Of a DNA stretch of 55,314 bases, positions 37,195-47,300 are shown in pieces. The notes beneath the pieces are model-generated. The model worked only from the letters and a program-made list of their open reading frames with translations. It was not told where the DNA came from and searched no databases. The stretch lies in NCBI RefSeq assembly GCF_010993775.1, contig NZ_WOTO01000061.1, positions 1-55,314 of the forward strand. The letters are read 5' to 3'. Origin of the DNA: Fodinicola feengrottensis (GTDB lineage: Bacteria > Actinomycetota > Actinomycetes > Mycobacteriales > HKI-0501). Positions within the stretch are counted from its first letter, which is position 1. The number at the start of each line of letters is the position of its first letter. The position numbers were made by a program, and so were the translations under genes.

Positions 37195-37283
37195 GTTGTT
37201 GATCTTGCCTACTTTGCCTACCCAAAACGGACATGGGACTGAATTGTCCTTTTTGGGTAGGCAAAGTAGGCAAGATCAACAAC
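37195..37283. repeat. Long intergenic palindrome, GTTGATCTTG family, member 2
   Basis: A perfect 33-base inverted repeat (37195-37227 and 37251-37283; outer end GTTGTTGATCTTGCC) around a 23-base loop, in which GGACA/TGTCC pair further across one mismatch. It lies 47 bases past the end of the minus-strand U32-like gene. Related to 20484-20568. Confidence 0.9.
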
Positions 37284-37330
37284 TTCGACACCGACTCCGA
37301 CGGAGTTGCCCATTTCGGGGTCTTGGGGCA

Positions 37331-38261
37331 CTAACGGACTGGCACGGCCAGGTCGGCCGCGGGTAGCGCTGAGCCGGTGGCGTCGGGGAAATAGCGGTCG
37401 AGCAGGGCCAGCGAGATTTCCGCGCGCGGCGGACGCGTTCACGGGCCAGCGAGATGGCCGTGTCGAGCAGATGGGTGCCGGCTGGATAGATGTTGGGCGA
37501 ATTGCGCAGGCCGAATTTGAGGTAGACGGGCGCGGCCACTCGGACGATCTCGGCGATTTCGAAATGCCGGACGAAACCGCCCTGGTCGTCCGGCGACTCC
37601 ACGTAAATGTCCAGCGGGATATCGATCGCCTGCCGGATCGCGGCCAACTGAGCCAGGCTCAGGTCGGTCGGCACGTTGTAGGTGTTGGCGCCGGTCCGCT
37701 CGGCGAGCCGGATCGACGCCGGGTTGGCCAGTCCCATCTGGACACTCACTTTGAACCGCAAGGCGGCCGGAAACTCGCCTTCAGCGCGCATCGCCGCGGC
37801 GACCGAGAGCACCCCGAGATCGGTCACCAGCACGCTGCGGAAACCGTGTTCGCACGTACGCCGAATGTCCTCCAGGACATACACCAACTGCTCGGTGCCA
37901 CGAGCCTGCGCGACCACGCTGCCGGCGCCGGCAGCCAGTGCGGCCGCGCCAGTGTCCCAGCCGGCCAGTGGCCGAGCGAAAAGGCTGACTTCGACACTGC
38001 GCTCAGCGGCGATCCCTGCCATCGCGGCATTTCACCGTCGGTCTGCAGCATTCCACCGCTGCCCTGGGAAACCCGGTGCACCAGCACCCCGCGAGCGTCC
38101 GCTTCGGCGAACACCGCCGACAACACTTCGGGGCCTTCCACGCTGGGAATCTCGACCCGGTATTGGGCGCCATCGGGGAACCGCTTGGCACTGCTCGGCA
38201 GGTCCCCGGGATCGGCGCCCGGCAACCCGATGCCTCGCAGGAATTCGCGCGTACGCTGCAC
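37331..38261 (-). CDS. U32-peptidase-like TIM-barrel protein
   Basis: GTG at 38261 is preceded by AAGGAG at eight bases; the protein starts QRTREFLRGIGLPG. Recognisable segments are RFPDGAQYRVEIPSVEGP, FRSVLVTDLGVLS, FPAALRFKVSVQMGLANP, NTYNVPTDLSLAQLAAIR, IPLDIYVESPDDQGGFVRHFEI and YLKFGLRNSPNIYPAGTHL, a pattern I associate with U32-like family proteins; a hydrolase role is not certain. The C-terminal end (ISLALLDRYFPDATGS to VPVR) needs removal of two A at about 37415; another frame change is near 38030. Divergent from an IclR regulator with a shared palindrome. Confidence 0.6.
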
Positions 38262-38275
38262 AGTCCATTCTCCTT

Positions 38276-38291
38276 GTTCGAAATCTCGAAC
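38276..38291. promoter_or_regulatory. Candidate operator between the U32-like gene and IclR
   Basis: Perfect palindrome GTTCGA-AATC-TCGAAC in the 84-base divergent gap, 15 bases from the U32-like start. IclR regulators commonly bind such sites and control divergent genes. The regulator-site pairing is inferred. Confidence 0.5.
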
Positions 38292-38345
38292 GATGACTGA
38301 TATACCGAACAATGGTGCTAGTGTACGCCCTGGAAGGAGGTGGCG

Positions 38346-39119
38346 ATGACTCGAGCGGTGCCGGCGGTCACCAGGGCACTGGACATCCTGGAGCTGTTCC
38401 TGACCGGCGAGGCGCTCTCGGCGCCGGACATCTGCGGCCGTTCCGGACTGCCCCGGACGACCGTTCACGAGCTTCTGCACACCTTGTTGGACCGCGATTT
38501 TCTTGCCACCGCCCCAGAAAGGCCGAACCACTACCGGCTCGGCGTAAGGGTTTTCCAGCTCGGCGGGGTGTTTGCCGGTCAGCTGGACCTGGCCCGGGAT
38601 GGCCAGCCGATCGCGGCCGCGGTGGCCGCCCGGTGCGCCGAGACCGTGCACCTCGCGGTGTTGGACGGCGTTGAGGAGGGTTTACGTCGTACGCATCGAA
38701 AGCACCCAGCCAGTCCGGATGGTCTCGTCGGTCGGCCGCCGGCTGCCGGCGCATTGCACGGCGGTCGGCAAGGTATTGCTGGCCGAGTTGGCACCGGCGG
38801 AGCTGGATTTACGCTATCGCCGCCGGAAACTGACCGCCATGACCCCGCGAAGCATCACCACTTTGGCTGCGTTGAAGAAGGAAACAGCCCGGATCCGAGA
38901 AGCCGAGCTGGCCACCGAATTCTGCGAGTCGAACGAAGCGGTCGCGTGCGTGGCCGCGCCGGTGCGAGATCATCAGGGCGAAACCGTGGCCGCGATGAGC
39001 ATTTCGGTGCCGATCACCCGCTGGAATGCCGCCCAGATCAACAGAACTCGCCGCGATCGTACGCGACGGCGCCCGCCAACTGTCCGGCCGGCTCGGCTTT
39101 GCGATCAAAGGAACTTGAG
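38346..39119 (+). CDS. IclR-family transcriptional regulator
   Basis: ATG 38346 follows GGAAGGAGG by five bases. The winged HTH is AVTRALDILELFLTGEALSAPDICGRSGLPRTTVHELLHTL. The effector domain includes ETVHLAVLDGVE, VYVVRIEST, LPAHCTAVGKVLLA and CVAAPVRDHQGETVAAMSISVP, diagnostic for IclR. Frame changes near 38685 (one extra G) and 39045 lead to the true end at 39119, overlapping the convergent kinase by 15 bases. Probably controls the divergent U32-like gene; ligand unknown. Confidence 0.82.
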
Positions 39120-40826
39120 ACCGCCGAACACCTCGACGACCAGCGATGAGTCGGTCGAGGACGCCACCGCGGGGCCGGAAACAGCGAGCGAATAGAGATC
39201 CCCATCGCGTTGCCGGACAAGGACGAACACTCCCCGCTGGACACCTCCGTCCATCCAGGTCCAGCTCCACACGGCGGCATCGGCCGAGTCGTCCTTGTAT
39301 CCGGCGTCGACTTTCAACGATTTCAGGTGATAGCCCGTCCGGTTTTTATAGGCGTAACTGTCCTCGCCGGTCAGCCAGTCTCTCGGCGAAAGATGGTCGG
39401 CCCGGTCCGCCGGAATCGCCTGCACCTGAATGACGAGCTGCCCACTGTCAACGTCCTTGCTCGCGGCGAAACCAGGCGCGGTCCGCAGGTCGGGAGGTGA
39501 CGTGAGCGTGGTCCAGTTGGTCGGCAGCACGGTAGTGGCGCGGCCGAACCGGATGATCTCGCCGAGTTCCAGAGTCCCCTTGCTGGTCGCGACCTTCTGG
39601 TAGCCGCCCGCAGGCGGAGCCTCCAGGGTGTAGACGAGGTAGCCGTCAATAAATTCGGGTCTGTTCAGCCGTACGACAGTGATCGTCACGCCAACCGCCA
39701 CCACGATGGCGACCGCCGCGGCCACGAGTGTCCACATGAGACGACGGCGTCGCCTCGGCGCCGGAACTACCGGAGCCGGCGGCGGGGCATCGGACGTGAC
39801 CGTCGAACTTTCCGGCCGTACGAACGATTCAGCCGGCACCGCCGCCCCAGACGCAGGCTCCAGCCGTACGAACGATTCGGCCGGCACCGGCACCGACACC
39901 GGCTCCGGCCGCTCCGGACGTACGACTGGGGGGTCCACGACCATGGGTGCGGGCTCCGCGATCCCTCCGGCTGTGAGTCGAGAAAGGTCTCCGGTGGTCG
40001 GTGCTTGCTCGACCGCCATAATCGTCCGCAGCGCCTCCTCGACCTCTTCCGCGCTGGGCCGTCGGTCGGGTTCCTTTTCCAGCAACCCTGCCAGAACCGG
40101 CTGCAGCGGGCCGGCATGCTCAAAAGCGTCCGGCGGATCGCTGAGGACCGCGGCCAGCGTCGGCAGCTGGCCCGTACGAGCGAATGGCGCCCGCCCCTCG
40201 ACGGCCGCGTAAAGCGTGGCGCCCAACGAAAACAAGTCGCTGGCCGGCCCTGGCGACTCACCGCGGACCCGCTCCGGCGCCATGTACTGCGGCGACCCGA
40301 TCATGGTGCCGGTCGCGGTCAGCGACACCTGGTCCATCTCGTACGCGATGCCGAAATCCGTCAGGACAACGGCATCGTCGTCTTCGACGAGTACGTTCGC
40401 GGGCTTCACGTCCCGGTGAATCACGCCAGCCTTATGAGCAGCGCGAAGAGCACCTAGCAGGCTCAGCCCCAGGGCGGCCACCCCCGAGCCGGCGGCAGCG
40501 CTCCTTCGGCCTCGACCAGCTCCTCCAGGCTGCGCCCGTCGACCAACTCCATCACGATCCACGGATGGTTTGTCGGCGGTGATCACGTCATGCACCCGTA
40601 CGATCGCCGGATGCCGCAGCCGGGCGCCCAGCCGGGCCTCCCGCAGCATCCGTTCGGCCATCTGCGCCTTGGCCAGCTCGGACATGCCCAGCGGCAGCAG
40701 CACTTCCTTCAGCGCCACCTCGCGGTCCAGGGTCTGGTCGTGGGCTCGCCAGACCCGCCCCATGCCGCCCTGACCGATCGCCGCCCGAATGACGTACCGG
40801 CCGGCGATCACCCGCGCTTCAACCAC
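39105..40826 (-). CDS. Receptor-type Ser/Thr protein kinase, paralogue 1
   Basis: A PknB-like (Hanks) kinase: Gly loop IGQGGMGRV, Lys in VALKEVLLP, catalytic HRDVKPANV, DFG in VLTDFGIAYE, and APERVRG. A short local frame disturbance at about 40490-40570 garbles the hinge (WIVMELVDGRSLEEL in paralogue 2) but the frame recovers. After a Pro/Val-rich linker comes one TM (LMWTLVAAAVAIVVAVGVTITVV) and an extracellular domain of about 190 residues without PASTA repeats. Start is GTG 40826, six bases after a TAGCCT -10-like box, suggesting a leaderless mRNA. Tandem with paralogue 2. Confidence 0.85.
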   Translation of the reverse strand: MVEARVIAGRYVIRAAIGQGGMGRVWRAHDQTLDREVALKEVLLPLGMSELAKAQMAERMLREARLGARLRHPAIVRVHDVITADKPSVDRDGVGRRAQPGGAGRGRRSAAAGSGVAALGLSLLGALRAAHKAGVIHRDVKPANVLVEDDDAVVLTDFGIAYEMDQVSLTATGTMIGSPQYMAPERVRGESPGPASDLFSLGATLYAAVEGRAPFARTGQLPTLAAVLSDPPDAFEHAGPLQPVLAGLLEKEPDRRPSAEEVEEALRTIMAVEQAPTTGDLSRLTAGGIAEPAPMVVDPPVVRPERPEPVSVPVPAESFVRLEPASGAAVPAESFVRPESSTVTSDAPPPAPVVPAPRRRRRLMWTLVAAAVAIVVAVGVTITVVRLNRPEFIDGYLVYTLEAPPAGGYQKVATSKGTLELGEIIRFGRATTVLPTNWTTLTSPPDLRTAPGFAASKDVDSGQLVIQVQAIPADRADHLSPRDWLTGEDSYAYKNRTGYHLKSLKVDAGYKDDSADAAVWSWTWMDGGVQRGVFVLVRQRDGDLYSLAVSGPAVASSTDSSLVVEVFGGLKFL

Positions 40827-40892
40827 TGGACCAGGCTAGGGGAAAGGGAAACCAAAAACCTTGAACCGCATGGGCGATGCCCGAAGGTGCAC
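40827..40892 (-). promoter_or_regulatory. Upstream region of kinase 1 with shared 16-mer and leaderless-type promoter
   Basis: On the minus strand GTGCACCTTCGGGCAT (40877-40892) lies 51-66 bases before the GTG, and CCCTAGCCTGG places a TAGCCT -10-like box six bases before it. The same 16-mer and box recur at the same distances before kinase 2. Confidence 0.6.
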
Positions 40893-42505
40893 TACTGGTT
40901 GGTCGGGCTGCTCTTGTAGACGTTGGTGAACAGCTGGCCATTGGCCTGGAAATCGGCCTCGGGACCCGCGAAGGACAGCACGTAGAAGGCGCCCTGGTAA
41001 AGCTGGCCGAACTGAAGGACGTGCCGCTTCACCCCACCGTCCGTCCAGGTCCACTCCCAGCGAATGTCCGCGGTTGGCTTGCTGTCGCTGAAGTTGACCT
41101 TCTCCAACACGATCAGCGCGTAGCCCGGCTGAGCCGTCAACGCCACCGACTGCGCGGCCTGAAACCAGCTCAGCGGTGTCTTCGCGGTCGGGCCGGTGGG
41201 CGACGCCAACTGGATCACCACCTGCTGGTTGCGATCGGCGACGGCCTTCGCGTAGCCAGCGACCGGCTGCTCGTCCGAGCCACCGACCCGCACCCATCCG
41301 GCCGGGATGGTGATCGACACTTTCCCCACCGTGAAAGGCGCGATCGGGGTCAGAGTGCCGCTGGAGGTCGCCGGCGCGGTGTTGCCGCTGCTCGTGCTGG
41401 CCGTCGGCCGGTGCCCCGAAGTGAGCGCCCAGACCGCACCGGCCGCGATGACCACGACGACGACAACGGCCGCGGCGCCCAGCAGAATCAGCCGCGACCG
41501 GCGCTTGGCCGGCGCAGCGGCTGGTACGGGCAACGCCTCGGTCAGCTCCGCCTGGGTGGCGGCCGGCTCCAGCGGCGGCACGGCTCCCACCCCAGGAGTC
41601 GCAACGGGCTCGGTCGCGCAGGCAGGCAGCACCGCGGTCGGCGCGCTGGCCGGAATTCGCGCTGGTACGGGCAAGTCGTCGCCGGTGCTGACGCTGGACT
41701 CGACTGCGGCAACAGACCGCAGAGCATCCTCGACGGCGTCCGCGTCCATTCGCCGTGCCGGGTCCTTTTCCAACATTCCAGCCAAAACTGGCTGCAGCTG
41801 ACCGGCCGAAGCGAAGGCATCGGGCGCATCGCTCAAAACCGCGGCCAAAGTGGCGAGCTGTCCCGTTCGTACGAACGGAGACCGCCCCTCAACGGCCGCG
41901 TAAAGCGTGGCGCCCAACGAGAAAATGTCGCTGGCCGGCCCGGGTTTGTCACCGCGCACCCGCTCCGGAGCCATGAACTGCGGCGACCCGATCATGGTGC
42001 CGGTCGCGGTCAGCGAGGACTGCTCCAGCTCGTACGCGATGCCGAAATCCGTCAGGCTGACCGATCCGTCGGGCTCTACAAGAACGTTCGCCGGCTTCAC
42101 GTCCCGATGGATGACGCCGGCCTTATGAGCAGCCTGCAGAGCGCCCAGCAGACTCAAGCCAATGTCCGCGACCTGGGCCACCGGCAGCGCGCCCTCGGCC
42201 TCGATCAGCTCCTCCAGGCTGCGCCCGTCGACCAGCTCCATCACGATCCACGGCCGCGAATCCACGATCAGCACGTCATGCACCCGTACGATCGCCGGAT
42301 GCCGCAGCCGGGCGCCGAACCGGGCCTCGCGCAGCATCCGCTCGGACATCTGCGCCTTCGCGGCCTCCGCCATCCCCTCGGGCAGCAGCACTTCCTTCAG
42401 CGCGACCTCGCGGTCCAGCATCTGGTCATGGGCCCGCCAGACGCGACCCATCCCGCCCTGCCCGATGACGTCGCGAATGGCGTACCGATCGGCGATCACC
42501 CGCAT
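40892..42505 (-). CDS. Receptor-type Ser/Thr protein kinase, paralogue 2
   Basis: An intact 537-residue kinase. Gly loop IGQGGMGRV (residues 15-23), Lys37 in VALKEVLLP, HRD at 133-135, DFG at 153-155, activation segment TATGTMIGSPQFMAPERVRG. One TM lies near residue 345 (LILLGAAAVVVVVVIAAGAVW). The outside domain of about 165 residues (ISIPAGWVRVGG-like start, ending VYKSSPTNQ) resembles that of paralogue 1 and has no PASTA motif. The two kinases share nearly the same catalytic domain and probably arose by tandem duplication. Signal sensed by the outer domain is unknown. Confidence 0.92.
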   Translation of the reverse strand: MRVIADRYAIRDVIGQGGMGRVWRAHDQMLDREVALKEVLLPEGMAEAAKAQMSERMLREARFGARLRHPAIVRVHDVLIVDSRPWIVMELVDGRSLEELIEAEGALPVAQVADIGLSLLGALQAAHKAGVIHRDVKPANVLVEPDGSVSLTDFGIAYELEQSSLTATGTMIGSPQFMAPERVRGDKPGPASDIFSLGATLYAAVEGRSPFVRTGQLATLAAVLSDAPDAFASAGQLQPVLAGMLEKDPARRMDADAVEDALRSVAAVESSVSTGDDLPVPARIPASAPTAVLPACATEPVATPGVGAVPPLEPAATQAELTEALPVPAAAPAKRRSRLILLGAAAVVVVVVIAAGAVWALTSGHRPTASTSSGNTAPATSSGTLTPIAPFTVGKVSITIPAGWVRVGGSDEQPVAGYAKAVADRNQQVVIQLASPTGPTAKTPLSWFQAAQSVALTAQPGYALIVLEKVNFSDSKPTADIRWEWTWTDGGVKRHVLQFGQLYQGAFYVLSFAGPEADFQANGQLFTNVYKSSPTNQ

Positions 42506-42572
42506 CGCCCCAGGCTAGGGCAAGGAAAGCAGGCCCGAGCCGGGACCGCGAAGGCCATGCCCGAAGGTGCAC
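42506..42572 (-). promoter_or_regulatory. Upstream region of kinase 2 with shared 16-mer and leaderless-type promoter
   Basis: GTGCACCTTCGGGCAT (42557-42572) lies 52-67 bases before the ATG, and CCCTAGCCTGG puts TAGCCT six bases before it. Sequence between the two blocks differs from kinase 1, so only these two blocks are conserved. Confidence 0.6.
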
Positions 42573-42626
42573 GCAGGCACCGAAAATCCGTTGCGAAGCG
42601 TACGAAACGCACCGGATCCTGGGGCG

Positions 42627-43829
42627 ATGTTGCGACGGCGGGTGCGCGCATATGTGAGCCACCGAGGCGAGTATCTCGGCACTCTCGACATCGGCCAGGT
42701 GGACAGTCCCTGGTGGTCCGAAGCGCAATCGGTGAACGCGGCCGTCGATGCAAAGCTCGGCACCGAAGTTGCTATCTGCCGGCTGCTGACGGTCGTCCCG
42801 GACGGCGACCACGGCCCGCGCGGCGGCGAAGTCGCCTACCACGTTGAGGTCCTCGGTGCACCGACTCGCCAGCACCTCAACGAAAGTCCGGTGGACGACT
42901 GGGCGGCCATCATCGCGCCGCACCCGCTGCGGTCCGCCTGGGCCACCCCGGACGGCGTACGGGACCTGCTCGACTGGGCGACGGCCGCGGCGGACCGGCC
43001 GCTGCGGGGCAAGTCGTGGCAATGGAAGACCTGAATCTGTCGTGCCTGTTCACACTGAACACTGTGGATGGTTTGCGCTGGGCGAAGGCGGCGCCCGCAT
43101 TCGGCAACTCCGAAGCGGACGTGATCGAGGTTGTCCGGCGGTACGACCCGGCGCTGGTGCCGACCGTGCTCGCCGCCGACCGCGCGACCAAGCGGACGCT
43201 GCTCGCGAATGCGCCGGGCGAGGGCTGCTGGAAGGCGTCGACCAAGACCGCGTGTGAGGTCATCCAACGCTGGGTCGCGGTGCAGGCCGCGATCGGCGAG
43301 CCGGACCTGGTCGACCTGCCAGCGGTCGACCCGGTGATCTCAACGCGCGGGCTCCTGGCCGGTGAGGCCGGCGGCCAGCTGACCCAGACCGAGCTGGCCG
43401 CCGCGTACGAACTGCTGGACCAACTCCCGAAGCTGCTGGCCGAACAGGCCAGCGCGGAGTTGCCACCCACGCTCGTACACGGCGACTTCCACCCCGGCAA
43501 CTGGCACTCCGACGGGACCACCCACACCATCAGACGACTGGGCCGACAGCTTCGCCGGCAACCCGGCGACGGACGTGCTCAGGCTGACCGACTGGCTGCC
43601 GGAAGAGCAGCGGGAGGCGGTCCTTACGGCATGGGTGGACGCGTGGCGTACGCACCGGCCCCAGAGCTTCCCAGAGCGCGCGCTTGCTCCAACGCGAGTC
43701 ATCGGTCACCTGCTGGCGGCCGACACGTACCAGCGCTTCCTGGACGGCATCGAGCCGGCAGAGCGCGTCTACCACGAAGGTGACCCCGCCGGCGAGCTGC
43801 GGGCCGCGACAACTGCGTTATCGGGGTAG
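42627..43829 (+). CDS. Aminoglycoside-phosphotransferase-like kinase (APH family) with N-terminal extension
   Basis: The first 130 residues (RAYVSHRGEYLGTLDIGQVDSPWW) form an N-terminal extension seen in some actinobacterial APH proteins. The kinase part starts WNLSCLFTLNTVDGLRWAKAAPAF, then TLLANAPGEGCW, and carries the catalytic loop VHGDFHPGNW. A missing G at about 43027 (ACCTGAATC) and an extra base near 43532 split the gene; after the second the metal-site region reads DDWADSFAGNPATDVLRL. Substrate is not evident; these enzymes phosphorylate small hydroxylated molecules. Confidence 0.75.
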
Positions 43830-43911
43830 AGCGTTCTCAAGCGGGAGCCCAAAAGGGCAGAACCAGTGGCTGGATAGAGCCTCCCGGCCACTCGTCGTTT
43901 TACCGTGCGGC

Positions 43912-44100
43912 ATGCAGACCTTCGTGGTGCGCGTCTGGGTGCCAGGCGACGACGCGGATCGCCCCGTCCCGGCCGAGGTTCACGGGGTGGTGGAACACGT
44001 CCGTTCGGGCCGGATCACCACCTTCTGCGACGACGAAGAGCTGCTCGGATTCATCCACGAGTGCGTCGGCCAGGACCTCCGGCCGCCGGAGCACGGGTAA
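43912..44100 (+). CDS. Small conserved-looking protein of unknown function
   Basis: A 62-residue protein MQTFVVRVWVPGDD..., containing LRGVVEHV-like EVHGVVEHVRSGRITTFCDDEELLGFI. It looks like a short alpha/beta protein. I do not recognise a family. It lies between the phosphotransferase and the large SARP regulator on the same strand. Confidence 0.55.
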   Translation: MQTFVVRVWVPGDDADRPVPAEVHGVVEHVRSGRITTFCDDEELLGFIHECVGQDLRPPEHG

Positions 44101-44197
44101 GGGGCGGCGGCCACCGCTGGCACTCATTTACCGCCGAACGCAAGGCGGCGGTCCCTTTTGCCATCGTCCGATCGGTCACAGATCTCGGCCATAGGGG

Positions 44198-44231
44198 CAT
44201 ACGTAGCACGTAGCCGACAGGAACATACGTA
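44198..44231 (+). promoter_or_regulatory. CATACGTA direct repeats upstream of the large SARP regulator
   Basis: Two exact CATACGTA octamers start 26 bases apart (44198 and 44224), roughly 125-155 bases before the regulator start. SARP-type activators bind short direct repeats, so autoregulation is possible. Similar ACGTA-rich sequence (CGTATACG, ACGTACGT) lies before the second SARP near 47692-47711. Confidence 0.35.
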
Positions 44232-44353
44232 CCTTCCCCGATGCTCCGAAGCCCTTCCCTCGCGCACTCTGATACCTGGTCGCTTCTCGGTCCAGACCAA
44301 AACGAGAGCGACGCGGTGTCAGAGTGGGGAGACCGACGGATGGATGGGGCGTA

Positions 44354-47300
44354 GTGGCCAGTTCGTTGCAGGCGGCTTCGACGGTGACGGCCGGACCGCG
44401 TACGCGTGGCGGCCGGACGCTCTCATCGGTGTGGGTCGACCGGCCCGCGCTGGTGCGCCGGCTGGCTGGGGTGACCGACCAACGTCTGACGATTCTGATC
44501 GCGGACGCGGGCTATGGCAAGACCTCCCTGCTGACCTCCTGGGCCAGCCAGGTCCCGCACTGCTGGTACACGCTCGGCCGTCACGACGCGGCGCTGTCCA
44601 CGCTCGTACGCAACCTGTCCGAGCAACTGCTGACCCCCGTCCCGGACGCCGAGCTGCCGATCGACGAGGTGGCGCTCGCGCTGCTCGGCCCGCTGTCCCG
44701 GCAGCCCGACGACCTCGTACTGATCCTCGACGACCTGCACGAACTGCCCGAGGGCAGCGCTTCTGGGCAGCTGGTGGAGGCACTGTGCCGGTACGCGCCG
44801 GCCAACCTGCACATTGTGCTGTCCTCGCGCCGGCAGCCGCCGTTCTCGATCGAGCGGCTGCGCGGTCGCGGTCAACTGCTGGAGCTGGACGGCCACGCGC
44901 TGGCCTTCACCGCGGCCGAGACGCACGCGCTGCTGTCCACCGCGATCGGCGACGCGGCCGCCGACGACCTGGCCGAGAAGCTGCACGAGAACACCGGCGG
45001 TTGGCCGGCCGCGACCGTGCTCGCGGCCCGCTGGCTGCTGGACTTTCCGCCGGACGGGTACGCCGACGAGCTGTCCCGGCTGGGACATCCCGGCGGGCCG
45101 CTGTTCGGCTATGTGGCCGACGAGGTGGCCGGCAACCAGCCGGCCGACATCCAGGACCTGCTGCGCTGGGTGTCGCCGCTGCGCTGGTTCACCGCCGACC
45201 TGTGCGCCTTCGCCGGGCTGCCGGCCGACGGCGACCAGCTGAACCGGCTGGCCCGGGCCGGCGCGCTGCTCTGGCGGCGACCGGACGGCACCTTCACGGT
45301 CAGTCCGCTGGCCCGGGACGCGATTCGCGCGACCGCGCCGCTGCCGGCGAACGACTGGGCGCAGCTGCACCGACAGGCGGCCACGTGGTTCCTGCGCCAC
45401 GAGGACACCCAGGAGGCGCTGCGGTGCGTACGGGCGATTGGCGACCCGCCAACCACCGCCGCGTTCATCTGCGAAAACGCCTCTGAGCTGCTGCGCGCGG
45501 GCGCGGCCACAGTGGTCCTGGAAGCGTTCGGCCAGCTGCCGCCGTGGGCCCGTACGGCCGACACCGAGCGGGTCGAGGGGCAGGCCAAGTTCTGCCTCGG
45601 CGACTGGAGCGGCGCGCTGCGCTGCTTCTACCGCGGGGGTGGAGATCGCCGGTGCGGTCGAGCCGCGGTTCGGCTGGCGACTGGCCGCCCTCTACCACTT
45701 CCTCGGCGAGCCCAACCGGGCGCTGGCGATCTGCGAGCAGGTCACCGCGGTCGGCAACGGCGGGCCGGCGAGCGCCGACGAGGCACTCGTACTGGCGTGG
45801 ACGGCGTATTCGCACTGGGTACGCAACGAGCACCCAGCGAGCCGGGACCTCGCGGCGCGCGCGTTGCGGGTCGCGCAGGCCGCCGGCGACAACAGCGCGT
45901 TGGCTGCCGCATACAGCGTCATGGGGTTGCTCAACGGCATCGACACGGACGCCCACCACGAGGCCGCGGTCGAAGCGGCCGCCCTCAGCCGCAACACCAT
46001 GCACATCATCTTCGCGCACACCAACTACGCGCGGACGCTGACGCTGATCATTCGCGGGGACGTACGGGCCGGACTGACGCAGCTGGACGTGGCCGTCACC
46101 GCCGCCGAACGCAGCGGCGACCGCAACATGGTGCTCTTCACGCACTGCCACCGCGGCACCGCGAAGCTGGCGCTCGGCCGGCTCGACGAGGCGGCCGCCG
46201 ACTTCCAGGCCGCGCGGGCCGGTTACCAGCGCGGCGGGCCGGGCACGAGCGCGCGGCCGCTGGTCGGGCTGGGCGAGGTCTACCGGGAGCACGGCGACCT
46301 GGCGCTGGCCGCCGCCGCGTACCAGGAAGCGGCCGACATCTCTGCCGAGTCCGGCGACCAGGAGATGCACGGCGTCGCGCTGACCGGCCTCGCGAAGGTG
46401 CGGCTGGCCGACGACCCGGAGGCGGCCGCGGTGCTCGCCGAGCAGGCGGTGGCCTCCTCCGAGGGGTCCGAGCGGGTACGCGCGCAAATCGCCGCCGGCT
46501 GGGTGGCCCTGGCCCGCGGCGACCGGCAGCGGTTGTCCGAGGCGGTGGCCGCGGCCACCGCCGGCGTCGGGATCGGCGCCGACCGCGGCGGGCTCGCCCG
46601 GCTGCTGAACTGCTGCGCGCGGCTGCCCTCACCGACCAGCCCGCCGAGCAACTTCGGCTGCTGCACCAGGCCGCCGACATCTGGGCGGCCACCGGCCAGC
46701 TGATCGGCGCCGCCCGCGTCGGGGTCGCGGTGGCCCGGCTGACCGAGGCGCCGGCGCCGGTACTGGAAGCGGCCACCGCGGCCCTTCGCCAGTACGGCGT
46801 CCACCCGGCCGCCGAGGTCGCCGCCGGGCTGCTTCGCTTCGTACCGATCCCGGCGCCGAACTCCCTTGAGGTCCGTACGCTCGGCGGCTTTGGCCTGCTC
46901 CGCGACGGGCAGCTGGTGGGCGCCGAGGAATGGCGGTCGAAGAAGGCCCGCGACCTGTTCAAGCTGCTGGTGGCCCGCGCGCGGCCGGCCCACCCCGCGC
47001 GAGCTGCTGATGGACATCCTGTGGCCGGACGGACGAGGATCCGACCAAATGCGCCAACCGACTTTCCGTTGCGCTGTCGACGATTCGTACGGTCCTTGAC
47101 CCCGGCCGAGCGTTCCCGCCGGACCATTTCGTGGGCACCGACAAATACGCCATCGAGTTGCGCAACCTGGCCGTCGACGTCGAGGTTTTCCTTGCCATCG
47201 CGGCAAAGGCCCAGATGGAGTACGAGCGTGGCAGTGCCGACGCACCGCGCGCGCTGGCGCTGGCCGAGGCCACCTACAGCGGGGATTTCCTGGAGGAAGA

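Noticed and set aside
40877..42847. A 656-residue plus-strand reading frame
   Set aside because: It is antisense to an intact Ser/Thr kinase and has no recognisable domain.
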